Below are positions 56,188 through 64,000 of a DNA stretch of 64,000 bases, one piece after another. The translations under genes were made by a program, and so were the position numbers. A model generated the notes under the pieces. The model worked only from the letters and a program-made list of their open reading frames with translations, had not been told where the DNA came from and made no database searches. Within the stretch, counting starts at the first letter, position 1. Each line of letters starts with the position of its first letter. Origin of the DNA: Bacteroidia bacterium (GTDB lineage: Bacteria > Bacteroidota > Bacteroidia > Bacteroidales > UBA932); assembly GCA_009929175.1 (NCBI GenBank), contig SABC01000002.1, positions 41,250-105,249 of the forward strand, read 5' to 3'.

Positions 56188-57078
56188 ATGGTGAATACTT
56201 CAAGAGATACTATATTGATCGGAGACCAGTTTACACTGCGGTTCCGTTCAAAGATTGACAAAGGGGACAAATACATATTCCAGGAGCCGTCCAACCCGTT
56301 GATGACCGGGATAGAGATGTTGCAACCTCCAATAACCGACACCCTGTCAATCGGGGATAATGGTTTTGAACTAGAGAGCCGTGTTGTGATAACATCTTTT
56401 GAAAGTGGATCTTATAAGCTCCCGACATTTACTGCATACCGTGTCAAAAGTAACGGGAGTGTAGATACTTTGTCGTTTGACGGAGGTGAGCTGGAAGTCA
56501 ACACTATCCAGATTGATACAACCACATACAAACCATTTGATGTAAAGGAGCAATTGAATTACCCCTTTACAATCAAGGAGGCATTACCATGGGCAGGCAT
56601 CCTGATTATTTTCATCCTTTTGATATATACGTTATTAAGGATAGTAAAGAGTCTAAGGCAGAGGAGGGGCTTGTTCGGACCTGCTGCACCAACAGAGCCT
56701 CCACATATAACTGCCTTGAAGAGACTGGAAAAACTCAGGAATGATAAAATCTGGACCAAGGACCAAAAGCTGTTTTTCACCGAACTGACCGATACTCTCA
56801 GGGATTACATTGAGAGCAGATACGATTTCCCTGCAATGGAAAAAACCTCTGCAGAGATACTCTCGGAGCTTTCGGCAAGGAATGTGCCGGCAGAACTTAA
56901 AAAAGAGTTGTCATCTCTCTTTTCGTTATCGGATCTTGTGAAATTTGCAAAGTTTAGTGCCGATCCTGCCGATTGCGAAAATTCTCTTCCTGCAGCCGTG
57001 AGATTTATCAATACCGTGTATGTAAGCCAGATTGAAGATAGTAATATTAATAATCAAAAAAACAACGGAGGGAGTTAG
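56188..57078 (+). CDS. BatD-like single-pass membrane protein without signal peptide
   Basis: 296 residues. A beta-rich N-terminal domain (1-128) is followed by a membrane helix (about 134-152). An Arg-rich stop (SLRQRR) and a cytoplasmic helical domain of about 130 residues follow (FFTELTDTLRDYIESRYDFP, resembling the BatD C-terminus). Homologues in the same operon position normally start with a Sec signal; here translation opens directly at MVNTSRDTILIGDQ and the frame is preceded by TAA-CCT, so no signal peptide can be encoded. Topology is therefore uncertain. Confidence 0.82.
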   Translation: MVNTSRDTILIGDQFTLRFRSKIDKGDKYIFQEPSNPLMTGIEMLQPPITDTLSIGDNGFELESRVVITSFESGSYKLPTFTAYRVKSNGSVDTLSFDGGELEVNTIQIDTTTYKPFDVKEQLNYPFTIKEALPWAGILIIFILLIYTLLRIVKSLRQRRGLFGPAAPTEPPHITALKRLEKLRNDKIWTKDQKLFFTELTDTLRDYIESRYDFPAMEKTSAEILSELSARNVPAELKKELSSLFSLSDLVKFAKFSADPADCENSLPAAVRFINTVYVSQIEDSNINNQKNNGGS

Positions 57079-57080
57079 TT

Positions 57081-58067
57081 ATGTTTTTTGAATATCCTGC
57101 ATTGCTGTATCTGGAGCTTTTACTGATTCCCATGGTGGCTCTGTATGTGTACAGGGAGATAAAAGGACGCGACCCGGTTTTGATGGTTTCCACTTCCATA
57201 CCTTGGAAAGGGGCCGGGAGCAAACTAAAAAAAATTCTTAGACACATTCCTTTTGTATTGAGGGTTGTTGCTATTGCGGCAATGATTGTTGCGTTGGCGA
57301 GACCACGCTCTTCTTCGGACTATGAAAGGGTTGATACTGAGGGGATAGATATAGTCCTGGCTCTCGATGTTTCTACAAGTATGCTTGCCCGTGATTTTAG
57401 CCCTGACAGGATAAGTGCGGCAAAAGACATTGCGATTGAATTCATAGCACAACGTCCAAGTGACAGGATGGGAATTGTGGTTTTTGCCGGAGAGAGTTTT
57501 ACTCAATGCCCACTCACAACTGACAGGGCTACGCTTATAAACCTTATGAAGGATGTAGAGACAGGACTGATTGAGGACGGTACAGCTATTGGTAACGGTC
57601 TGGCAACGGCTATTTCACGGCTAAAGGACTCCAAAGCCAAAAGCAGGGTGATTATTTTACTTACAGACGGAGTAAACAACAGAGGAGAGATTGCCCCTCA
57701 AATGGCAGCCGAAATTGCCACTACATATGGAGTCAGGGTATACACAATAGGTGTAGGGGCAATGGGAATGGCACCCTATCCTGTGATGACCCCTTTTGGG
57801 GTTGAGCTCCAGCAGGTAAAGGTTGAGATAGACGAAGACCTTCTCAAGCAGATTGCCAATGATACGGGAGGCAGGTACTTCCGTGCAACGGACAACACCA
57901 AAATGTTGGAAATTTATAGTGAGATCAACAAAATGGAGACCAGCAGGACTGTTGTTGATTCCTTTCCGGTGTACAAGGAGCTGTTTATGAAATATGCCCT
58001 TATTGCTCTTGGAGCAATCTTGTTGGAATTATTTTTAAAATTTTTAATAATCCGGAAGCTTCCATAA
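57081..58067 (+). CDS. batA: Aerotolerance protein BatA, VWA domain
   Basis: 328 residues. Two N-terminal membrane helices (about 7-24 and 56-73) are followed by a von Willebrand A domain with intact MIDAS DVSTS (96-100) and a late TDG segment. A C-terminal helix (about 305-325) completes it. It starts 2 bp after the previous gene. The MIDAS indicates divalent-metal-dependent binding to a protein partner. Confidence 0.95.
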   Translation: MFFEYPALLYLELLLIPMVALYVYREIKGRDPVLMVSTSIPWKGAGSKLKKILRHIPFVLRVVAIAAMIVALARPRSSSDYERVDTEGIDIVLALDVSTSMLARDFSPDRISAAKDIAIEFIAQRPSDRMGIVVFAGESFTQCPLTTDRATLINLMKDVETGLIEDGTAIGNGLATAISRLKDSKAKSRVIILLTDGVNNRGEIAPQMAAEIATTYGVRVYTIGVGAMGMAPYPVMTPFGVELQQVKVEIDEDLLKQIANDTGGRYFRATDNTKMLEIYSEINKMETSRTVVDSFPVYKELFMKYALIALGAILLELFLKFLIIRKLP

Positions 58068-58080
58068 AAAAAAGGAAAAA

Positions 58081-59082
58081 ATGATACACTTTGCTCAGGC
58101 AGAATATTTGACTTTGATTCTGGTTATTCCACTGCTCTTCATTTTGCATGGCATCAACAGGGCAGTCCGGAAAAGAAGACTTGCAAGACTTGGTGACAAA
58201 TCTGTCATTGATGGTCTTATTCCAGGTGCCTCTGCTGCCAGGGGATGGATAAAGTTGTCGTTCCTTAGCCTCGCTCTATTCTTTTTTGCTTTGGGACTTG
58301 CGCGACCCCAAATGGGTGCACGTATTAAAGAGGTAGAAGGTAAAGGTGCCGAAATCATGATTGCTTTGGATGTGTCAAACTCTATGCTGGCACAAGATTA
58401 TTCCCCGAACAGGATTGAACGGGCAAAACTTGCAGTCTCCAGGTTGACTGACCAGCTGCAGGAAGACAGGATTGGATTGATTGTGTTTGCCGGGCAGGCT
58501 TTTGTACAGCTCCCGGTGACAACCGATTATGTCTCTGCCAGAATGTTCCTCAACTCGATCAATACCGGGTCGGTTTCGGTTCAAGGAACATCTTTGTCGG
58601 AGGCAATCAACCTTGGTATAAGAAGTTTCAGTGACCAGACAAACACCGGTAAGGCACTTATCCTGATAACCGATGGCGAAGACCATGAAGATGACCCTGT
58701 TAGTGTGGCCAAAACAGCAAGGGAGATGGGCATTGTAGTCTATACAATAGGTATTGGATCTCAAGAGGGAAAACCAATTCCTTTGGAACAAGGGGAGCTG
58801 CTCAAAGACAAGGATGGTAATATAGTGGTTTCCCGGCTAAATGAGGAGATCCTTGTAAAGGTAGCCGAGGCAGGAGGAGGAAGGTATATAAGGGCAGGGA
58901 ATAATGATTTTGGACTGGAATCAATTGTGGACCATATTCGAAGTCTGGATCAGGTAAGTTTCCGGTCGGTTGTTTTTGAAGATTTCAACGAACAGTATAT
59001 GTATTTTTTTGCAATCGCCTTGTTCTTCTTTGTTCTGGAGTTCCTGATTACAGACAGAAGAGGACGGCTGTTCTTCAAATAA
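58081..59082 (+). CDS. batB: Aerotolerance protein BatB, VWA domain
   Basis: 333 residues, paralogue of BatA with the same layout. Helices lie near 8-24 and 57-74, the VWA domain has the MIDAS motif DVSNS (97-101) and ITDGEDHEDD, and the terminal helix is about 309-325. It lies 13 bp after batA. BatA and BatB are thought to form a membrane complex. Confidence 0.95.
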   Translation: MIHFAQAEYLTLILVIPLLFILHGINRAVRKRRLARLGDKSVIDGLIPGASAARGWIKLSFLSLALFFFALGLARPQMGARIKEVEGKGAEIMIALDVSNSMLAQDYSPNRIERAKLAVSRLTDQLQEDRIGLIVFAGQAFVQLPVTTDYVSARMFLNSINTGSVSVQGTSLSEAINLGIRSFSDQTNTGKALILITDGEDHEDDPVSVAKTAREMGIVVYTIGIGSQEGKPIPLEQGELLKDKDGNIVVSRLNEEILVKVAEAGGGRYIRAGNNDFGLESIVDHIRSLDQVSFRSVVFEDFNEQYMYFFAIALFFFVLEFLITDRRGRLFFK

Positions 59083-59092
59083 ATAGATAGGA

Positions 59093-59809
59093 ATGGAAAA
59101 GATTAAATATATTTTGTTGCTGGTGTTTGTATTGTTAGCCGTAACCATGAATGCACAACCTGACCGCAAGGAGGTAAGGAGTGGGAACAGGGCCTATTCA
59201 AAAGGAAAGTACGACGTTGCAAATACTGAATACAGGAGGGCCCTGGAAAAGGACTCGCTCTCCTTCTTTGCAGGGTACAATCTGGGTAACGCTTTGTACA
59301 AAAGTGGCAATAGCAGTGAAGCACAAAATGTTGTTTCACGATTTGCAGAATTTTCTGCACAACCACAGGCCAAGGCTGCCATGTTCCACAATCTGGGAAA
59401 TTATGCCCTTGATCAAAAAAAATACAGCGAAGCTATTGAGTTTTACAAAAACTCGCTGAGAATCAACCCTGCAGATATGGAGACCAAGAGCAACCTGGCT
59501 TATGCCCAAAAAATGATGGAGAACGATAAGCAGAACCAAAACCAGGACCAAAGCCAAGACCAAAACCAAGACCAAAACCAAGACCAAGACCAAAACCAAA
59601 ACCAAAACCAAAACCAAGACCAGGATAAGGATCAGAATCAGGACCAAAACCAGGATCAGAATCAAGAGCAGCCTCAGCAAAAGATAACTCCGCAAACAGC
59701 CCAACAGATGCTACAGGCTATTCAGAACAAAGAGAGGGAAACACAGGAAAAGGTAAACAAGGAAAAGGCCAAAGTTTTGCAATCCAGGCAAAAAGAGAAG
59801 AACTGGTAA
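59093..59809 (+). CDS. batC: Aerotolerance protein BatC, TPR domain with QDQN tail
   Basis: 238 residues. A signal peptide (MEKIKYILLLVFVLLAVTMNA) is followed by TPR repeats (about 30-137) containing NLGNALYKSGNSSEA and YSEAIEFYKNSLRINP. A low-complexity Gln/Asp/Asn segment (about 147-193) and a charged helical tail end it. Low-complexity tails are common in BatC of Bacteroidota. It lies 10 bp after batB. Confidence 0.93.
   Translation: MEKIKYILLLVFVLLAVTMNAQPDRKEVRSGNRAYSKGKYDVANTEYRRALEKDSLSFFAGYNLGNALYKSGNSSEAQNVVSRFAEFSAQPQAKAAMFHNLGNYALDQKKYSEAIEFYKNSLRINPADMETKSNLAYAQKMMENDKQNQNQDQSQDQNQDQNQDQDQNQNQNQNQDQDKDQNQDQNQDQNQEQPQQKITPQTAQQMLQAIQNKERETQEKVNKEKAKVLQSRQKEKNW
59531..59671 (+). 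repeat. Low-complexity QDQN-coding repeat in batC
   Basis: The 141 bases are short imperfect repeats of ccaaaa/ccaaga units, encoding (Q-N/D)n. Codons CAA/CAG and AAC/GAC alternate. Such tracts are prone to length change by slippage or unequal recombination. Confidence 0.9.
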
Positions 59810-59835
59810 ACCAATAAGGTTGTTTGATTATAGAT

Positions 59836-61662
59836 ATGAATGAACATATAACGATGGGATCAATTTTGAATATTTTCAGGGTAGCAATAATTACAATTTC
59901 AATGTTGCTAGGTTTCGAAAATGCCGTTGCACAGGTGAGTCTGACTGTGGATGCACCCAGGGTGGTTGAAACGGGTGAGACATTCAAACTGGTGTTCACA
60001 GTCAATGCCACTCCGGATTCTTTCACTCCACCTGCAATAGCCAACTTTGAAATATTGGCAGGACCTACCTCCTCTACCAAGAGCAGCACTCAAATCATCA
60101 ACGGCAGGAGGACCGAATCATTCCAGGTTAGCTATACTTATATCCTTACTTCGGGCAAAGAGGGGAAGTTTACAATACCATCCGCCAGTGTGACTGTAGA
60201 AGGTAAAAACCATACATCTTCTTCCATAACAATAGAGGTTGTGAAGGGAGGTGAAACACCTGCGCAAAAAAATCAAGAGGGAGTATCCATTTCCAATGAC
60301 GATATATTCCTGAAGCTTACGGTTAGTAAAAGCAGGGTTGTTACCGGAGAACACCTCATTGCTACTATCAAGTTGTATACAAGGGTTCCTGTATCGGGCT
60401 TCGAAGATATCAAGTTTCCCTCTTTTAACGGTTTTTGGAGCCAGGAGATTGACTCTCCTCAAAACATTGAGTTTGTGAGGGAGAGTGTAAACGGGAAGAT
60501 TTACGATGCTGCTTTGTTGAGACGGTATATGTTGCTGCCTCAACAAAGTGGTACAATATCTATTGAGGGTGCCGAAATTGTCTGTCAAATCAGGATACGG
60601 GCCGGATCAAATGCTCCGCGTAGTATTTTCGATGATTTTTTTGATTCGTACCAAACAATCCGAAAGAGGATTGCAGCCAATCCTGTCAGAATTGTCGCAG
60701 ACCCTCTGCCTGCAGGGGCTCCTGCCTCGTTTAGCGGAGGGGTTGGCAGCTTTACCATAAACAGCAGGCTGACCAGGGATAGTGTAAGTGCCAACGAAGC
60801 TCTTTCATATATAATCGAAGTAAGTGGTACAGGCAATATCAATCTCATAGAGTCTCCAAAGCCCCAAATTCCAACATCATTTGAAGTTTACGACACCAAG
60901 ATAACCGACAACAGCAGCCGTGGAGCCAGCGGGGCATCGGGTTCAAAGCAATTTGAATTTCCTCTGATTGCAAGAGCTCCGGGTGAATATACCATACCAT
61001 CCCTTCAATTCAGTTATTACGATGTTTCCCACAAACAGTACGTAACCTTGAGTACAAACGAACACAACATTAAAGTAGGAAACTCATCTATCTCAACTCC
61101 TGGAACCGGGATGACTTTGTCTTCTGGTGTTAATCAGCAAGCAGTCAGGAGTATATCCGATGATATAAGATATATTGTAACCGGTTCTGTATCCCTTAGA
61201 AAAGGGAATCTCTTCCTTTTTGGATCTGCCGGTTATATCATTTACTTAGTTGTGCTTGTGCTATTTTTTGTGCTTGCCGAAAAGTTCCTTTCTCACAGGA
61301 TTGAGAGGAACCGGGATATTGCCGGCACAAGGAACCGTAAAGCCAACAAGGTTGCAAGGTTAAGACTTAAGAATGCAGGGGTGCTTTTGAAATCGGGTAA
61401 CTATTCTCTTTTTTACCAGGAACTTCATAAGGCTTTGCTAGGATATGTGTCTGATAAGCTAAACCTCACATTATCTGATATATCCAGGGATAAAATTGTG
61501 GATTTGCTACATACAAGAGGTGTGAACCAGGATCTGATTCAGGAATTGCTGTTCTTGATAGATCAGTGTGAGTTTGCAAGGTATTCCCCTAATCCCGGAG
61601 GTTCAGGCATGGAAGACAACTATAAAAAAGCTATGGAATTAATCTCATCAATGGAACTTTAA
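59836..61662 (+). CDS. batD: Aerotolerance protein BatD
   Basis: 608 residues from ATG 59836; a TTG four codons upstream is less likely, and ATG 59854 (MGSILNIF) is also possible. A signal peptide ends near AVAQVSLTVDAP. The BatD oxygen-tolerance domain (about 40-430) contains the conserved FKLVFTVNATPDSFTPP. A membrane helix (about 460-480) and a cytoplasmic helical tail follow. The region spans much of the periplasm. It lies 26 bp after batC. Confidence 0.92.
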   Translation: MNEHITMGSILNIFRVAIITISMLLGFENAVAQVSLTVDAPRVVETGETFKLVFTVNATPDSFTPPAIANFEILAGPTSSTKSSTQIINGRRTESFQVSYTYILTSGKEGKFTIPSASVTVEGKNHTSSSITIEVVKGGETPAQKNQEGVSISNDDIFLKLTVSKSRVVTGEHLIATIKLYTRVPVSGFEDIKFPSFNGFWSQEIDSPQNIEFVRESVNGKIYDAALLRRYMLLPQQSGTISIEGAEIVCQIRIRAGSNAPRSIFDDFFDSYQTIRKRIAANPVRIVADPLPAGAPASFSGGVGSFTINSRLTRDSVSANEALSYIIEVSGTGNINLIESPKPQIPTSFEVYDTKITDNSSRGASGASGSKQFEFPLIARAPGEYTIPSLQFSYYDVSHKQYVTLSTNEHNIKVGNSSISTPGTGMTLSSGVNQQAVRSISDDIRYIVTGSVSLRKGNLFLFGSAGYIIYLVVLVLFFVLAEKFLSHRIERNRDIAGTRNRKANKVARLRLKNAGVLLKSGNYSLFYQELHKALLGYVSDKLNLTLSDISRDKIVDLLHTRGVNQDLIQELLFLIDQCEFARYSPNPGGSGMEDNYKKAMELISSMEL

Positions 61663-61672
61663 TTTTTTTGTC

Positions 61673-62437
61673 ATGAACAGGAGTGTCTTTTGTATATTGT
61701 TATTTACCCTTGTTTTTTCTTATCAAACGGGCTTGTCTCAGGAAAAAGATGAAAAGTGGGATAGTGCAGGCTCCCTTTACGCCCAGGGCAGGTTCGAAGA
61801 GGCTCTGGAGCTCTATAATTCTATAGCCCAGGACGGCTACTCCTCCTGGCAGTTGTTCTACAACATTGCCAACTGTCATTTTAAAACCGAAAACTATGGT
61901 AAATCAATCCTTTTTTATGAAAGGGCCATCAAGCTCAATCCTACAGGGAAGGATATTAGGTTTAACCTGGATTTTGCCCGTCAGTTTACTGTAGATAAAA
62001 TAGATTCCGTCCCGGAATTTATCTTCAACACTTGGATAAGGGATTTAAATTACAAACTCAATTCGGATGCTTGGACAATTGTTTCGCTCCTTCTCTTATC
62101 ATTTACAGCTCTCTTTCTTCTTGTTTTTCGCTATGGTCCAAGCCCTGCATCTCGTAAAACTGCTTTCTTTGTTGCGATGGTTACTGCTTTGCTATTTGTA
62201 GTGACGACCTATTTTGCTTATAGCCAAAGGGCTTTTTACCATAACAAGGGAGAGGCTGTAATAATGGTCCCTGTAAGCACTGTGCGCAACTCTCCTGATA
62301 ACTCGGGATCGACCCTCTTTATCCTTCATGAAGGTACAAAGGTAGAGTTATTGGAAGGGCTGGGTAATTGGAAAAGAGTAGAATTGAGCGACGGCAGGCA
62401 AGGTTGGATTGCTGCCGCCGATCTGGAAATAATCTGA
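61673..62437 (+). CDS. batE: Aerotolerance protein BatE, TPR plus SH3
   Basis: 254 residues. A signal peptide (MNRSVFCILLFTLVFSYQTG) is followed by TPR repeats (about 30-100) with YNIANCHFKTENYGKSILFY. Two helices (about 125-146 and 157-177) lead to a C-terminal bacterial SH3 domain (about 195-252). It is the last gene of the operon, 10 bp after batD, and 16 bp from the convergent M28 gene. Confidence 0.93.
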   Translation: MNRSVFCILLFTLVFSYQTGLSQEKDEKWDSAGSLYAQGRFEEALELYNSIAQDGYSSWQLFYNIANCHFKTENYGKSILFYERAIKLNPTGKDIRFNLDFARQFTVDKIDSVPEFIFNTWIRDLNYKLNSDAWTIVSLLLLSFTALFLLVFRYGPSPASRKTAFFVAMVTALLFVVTTYFAYSQRAFYHNKGEAVIMVPVSTVRNSPDNSGSTLFILHEGTKVELLEGLGNWKRVELSDGRQGWIAAADLEII

Positions 62438-62453
62438 TGGATAAAGAGTAGTC

Positions 62454-64000
62454 CTATCTTATCAAGGAGCCACGCTGCCTTTTATTTCTTTGGATCTCCT
62501 CTTTGTCGGGCTCTTTGTATAGTCCCTCCCTTGAAAGAAGATTGTCTTGGTTTGCCAGGTTGTATACGACTATAGCTGTTACAATTGAGGTGTGCTCCAT
62601 GTATTCGGGAATGCTCATGTTGTATGTGTCCCTTTCGGTGTGCCAGATTTCCCTGTAATTAAAGTCGTATCCAAGGGGATCACCTGTGCCGAAGCTGATT
62701 GCAGGAACCCCTTTGATTGTAAACCACGCATGATCCGATCCCGAAGCTGTAACTGGCCTGGGTCTCGGCTCCCCTTGCCTTTGGTTAAGTGTAAAAGGAA
62801 ACTTTGGATTTATTGAGTTGAGTACTTCGGTTGCTTTTTTGAAATCTTCATACATTGCCGGAGGCACTGTAAGGGAGTTTGCAACAGTAGGACCACCATC
62901 CCGGTTAAAATAATTGGATACAGAGTCCAATTTTTCGGGATTGTTAATAACCCAGTGTTTAGACCCCCAAAGACCAAACTCCTCGGCAGCCCAAAGACAA
63001 AACGCAATAGACCTTTTTGGCTTTGCACCTGCTGCAGCCAGTAACCTTGCAGCTTCCAGGTTGGGTGCTACACCGGTGCCGCAATCCACGCCACCAGTGG
63101 CAACATCGTAGGCATCCAGATGACCACCAGTCATCACCAGCTGCTCGGGATGTTCCGTGCCACGAATGATACCGATTACATTGTGGAATTTTACCGGACC
63201 TGGTCTGAAGTGGTTTCTAATATCAAACTCCAGTTGAAAGTATTGTCTCTCCTTTACTTTTTGCTCAATAATCCTGTATTGGTGTTCGTTAAGTTTGATG
63301 TCGGGACATGTGGGGAGGTTGTCAAAATCCATGTACTCCATGTTTTTCCTGTCATAGAGTGCAGTCAGCGGAACGGTTGCAGACTGTATTATCCCGAGTA
63401 TTCCCGCCTCCCTCATCTCCTTGTAGAATAGGGCCGGGGCATCTTTGTACTCTTTGAGAGGTATCTGATCTTTGCCAGGGTTTTGCCTGTTCACAAAGGA
63501 GACAGAATCATTATAAGCCTTGATTTTGTCGTTTTCCTTAATGATGATTGACCTGATTGTGTCGGCATATTCGGAGTAATCAACAGGGTAGCCGTCACTT
63601 GAACCGGTGATGAGCACCCAGGCACCTTTGAGTTTCCCTTTCATTCTTTCGAATTCTGCGCGGTTTTTGGGTTCCAACACCACATGACCTCTTTGGACCC
63701 CTTTTGTACCAGATGTGTATGATGGAGTTACAAAATGAAGGCTCATGCCATCTTCGCTAAGCATTTTGCCGGACCATGGCCCCCGGTTGAACCCCAAAGG
63801 AACTTCGCCTACCTCAACAATCTGTACTTCGAGTCCCCATTTTTCGAACAATCCGGCAGCCCAGTAAGTGGCATTGGTGTAAGCATCAGAACCGACAAGC
63901 CTTCCACCTATCCTGTTGCTCAGTATGTCGAGGTGTTTCATAGTCTGGTTGTCTGTGGCACCGATTTCAATAACTTTTTCTACTACCCGGTCCTGGGCAG
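62454..64000 (-). CDS. M28-family metallopeptidase (5' end cut by window edge)
   Basis: About 515 residues are visible. The frame is open to base 64000 upstream of the first internal Met (63941), so the start, probably with a signal peptide, lies outside the window. A PA-like domain (about 100-190 of the visible part) is inserted before the catalytic domain. The zinc-site segments are TGGHLDAYDVATGGVDCGTG, CLWAAEEFGLWGS (catalytic Glu) and ASGSDHAWFTIKG. It is likely a secreted aminopeptidase; the substrate is unknown. Confidence 0.92.
   Translation of the reverse strand, partial: AQDRVVEKVIEIGATDNQTMKHLDILSNRIGGRLVGSDAYTNATYWAAGLFEKWGLEVQIVEVGEVPLGFNRGPWSGKMLSEDGMSLHFVTPSYTSGTKGVQRGHVVLEPKNRAEFERMKGKLKGAWVLITGSSDGYPVDYSEYADTIRSIIIKENDKIKAYNDSVSFVNRQNPGKDQIPLKEYKDAPALFYKEMREAGILGIIQSATVPLTALYDRKNMEYMDFDNLPTCPDIKLNEHQYRIIEQKVKERQYFQLEFDIRNHFRPGPVKFHNVIGIIRGTEHPEQLVMTGGHLDAYDVATGGVDCGTGVAPNLEAARLLAAAGAKPKRSIAFCLWAAEEFGLWGSKHWVINNPEKLDSVSNYFNRDGGPTVANSLTVPPAMYEDFKKATEVLNSINPKFPFTLNQRQGEPRPRPVTASGSDHAWFTIKGVPAISFGTGDPLGYDFNYREIWHTERDTYNMSIPEYMEHTSIVTAIVVYNLANQDNLLSREGLYKEPDKEEIQRNKRQRGSLIR

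Noticed and set aside
62454..64000. M28 peptidase lacking a signal peptide (start at 63941)
   Set aside because: The frame remains open upstream of that Met to the end of the window, so the true start lies outside.

Overview
The window is a chromosomal segment of a Bacteroidota bacterium, most likely Bacteroidales and probably anaerobic or microaerophilic. Evidence for this: many promoters match the Bacteroidota pattern TTTG-N19/20-TAnnTTTG; there is a complete Bat (aerotolerance) operon; TonB/ExbB/ExbD, a GIN-domain lipoprotein, a hybrid-cluster protein and FeoB-type iron transport are present; and the housekeeping proteins have Bacteroidota-type lengths. Nothing looks like a prophage, integrative element, insertion sequence or CRISPR array. 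The region is dense, mostly core chromosome, with short intergenic gaps and no gene-free stretch above 300 bases outside the tRNA cluster.

Layout. 1-12653 (minus): the transcription/translation superoperon in the order promoter, tRNA-Thr(UGU), tRNA-Tyr, tRNA-Gly, tRNA-Thr(GGU), tuf, tRNA-Trp, secE, nusG, rplK, rplA, rplJ, rplL, hairpin attenuator, rpoB, rpoC (3' end cut by the window edge). 12691-22179 (minus): a FeoB permease core without its GTPase domain, dxs, an MFS transporter, purA, ssb, aroE, a TrmH-family methyltransferase and lysS. 22262-23998 (plus): recJ. 24006-29764 (minus): aroK, parC, era and an RluB-type pseudouridine synthase whose N-terminus is 33 tandem heptapeptides encoded by a 21-bp minisatellite. 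29847-31121 (plus): a FtsX/MacB-type permease. 31124-33821 (minus): tonB, exbD, exbB and a GIN-domain lipoprotein. 33909-37525: a Crp/Fnr regulator diverging from a secreted M20 peptidase, then an atypical CX6C thioredoxin with trxB.

37522-43525 (minus): psiE-like, a lipoprotein-like peptide deformylase, a Sua5-type protein, ppa, an S41 lipoprotein protease, a small outer-membrane barrel protein, an ornithine/alanine-racemase-family enzyme and a GNAT acetyltransferase. The last seven genes (37981-43525) are tightly packed and diverge from an unrecognised polytopic membrane protein (43731-45266). 45279-51231: hcp (minus) diverging from MATE and cytidylate-kinase-like genes, then a PiT phosphate transporter. 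51216-54238 (minus): CaCA antiporter, pirin, a 60-residue membrane protein and truA. 54309-62437 (plus): moxR, a DUF58 gene, a BatD-like membrane protein and batA to batE. 62454-64000 (minus): an M28 peptidase cut by the right edge.

Functionally the window joins gene-expression machinery, isoprenoid, purine and shikimate enzymes, DNA maintenance and cell-envelope energy or stress systems. No wholly new multi-gene system is evident. The best leads are the GTPase-less FeoB, the predicted extracytoplasmic peptide deformylase, the CX6C thioredoxin/TrxB pair, the racemase-centred cluster, the minisatellite-encoded pseudouridine-synthase tail, and the BatD-like protein that has no signal peptide.
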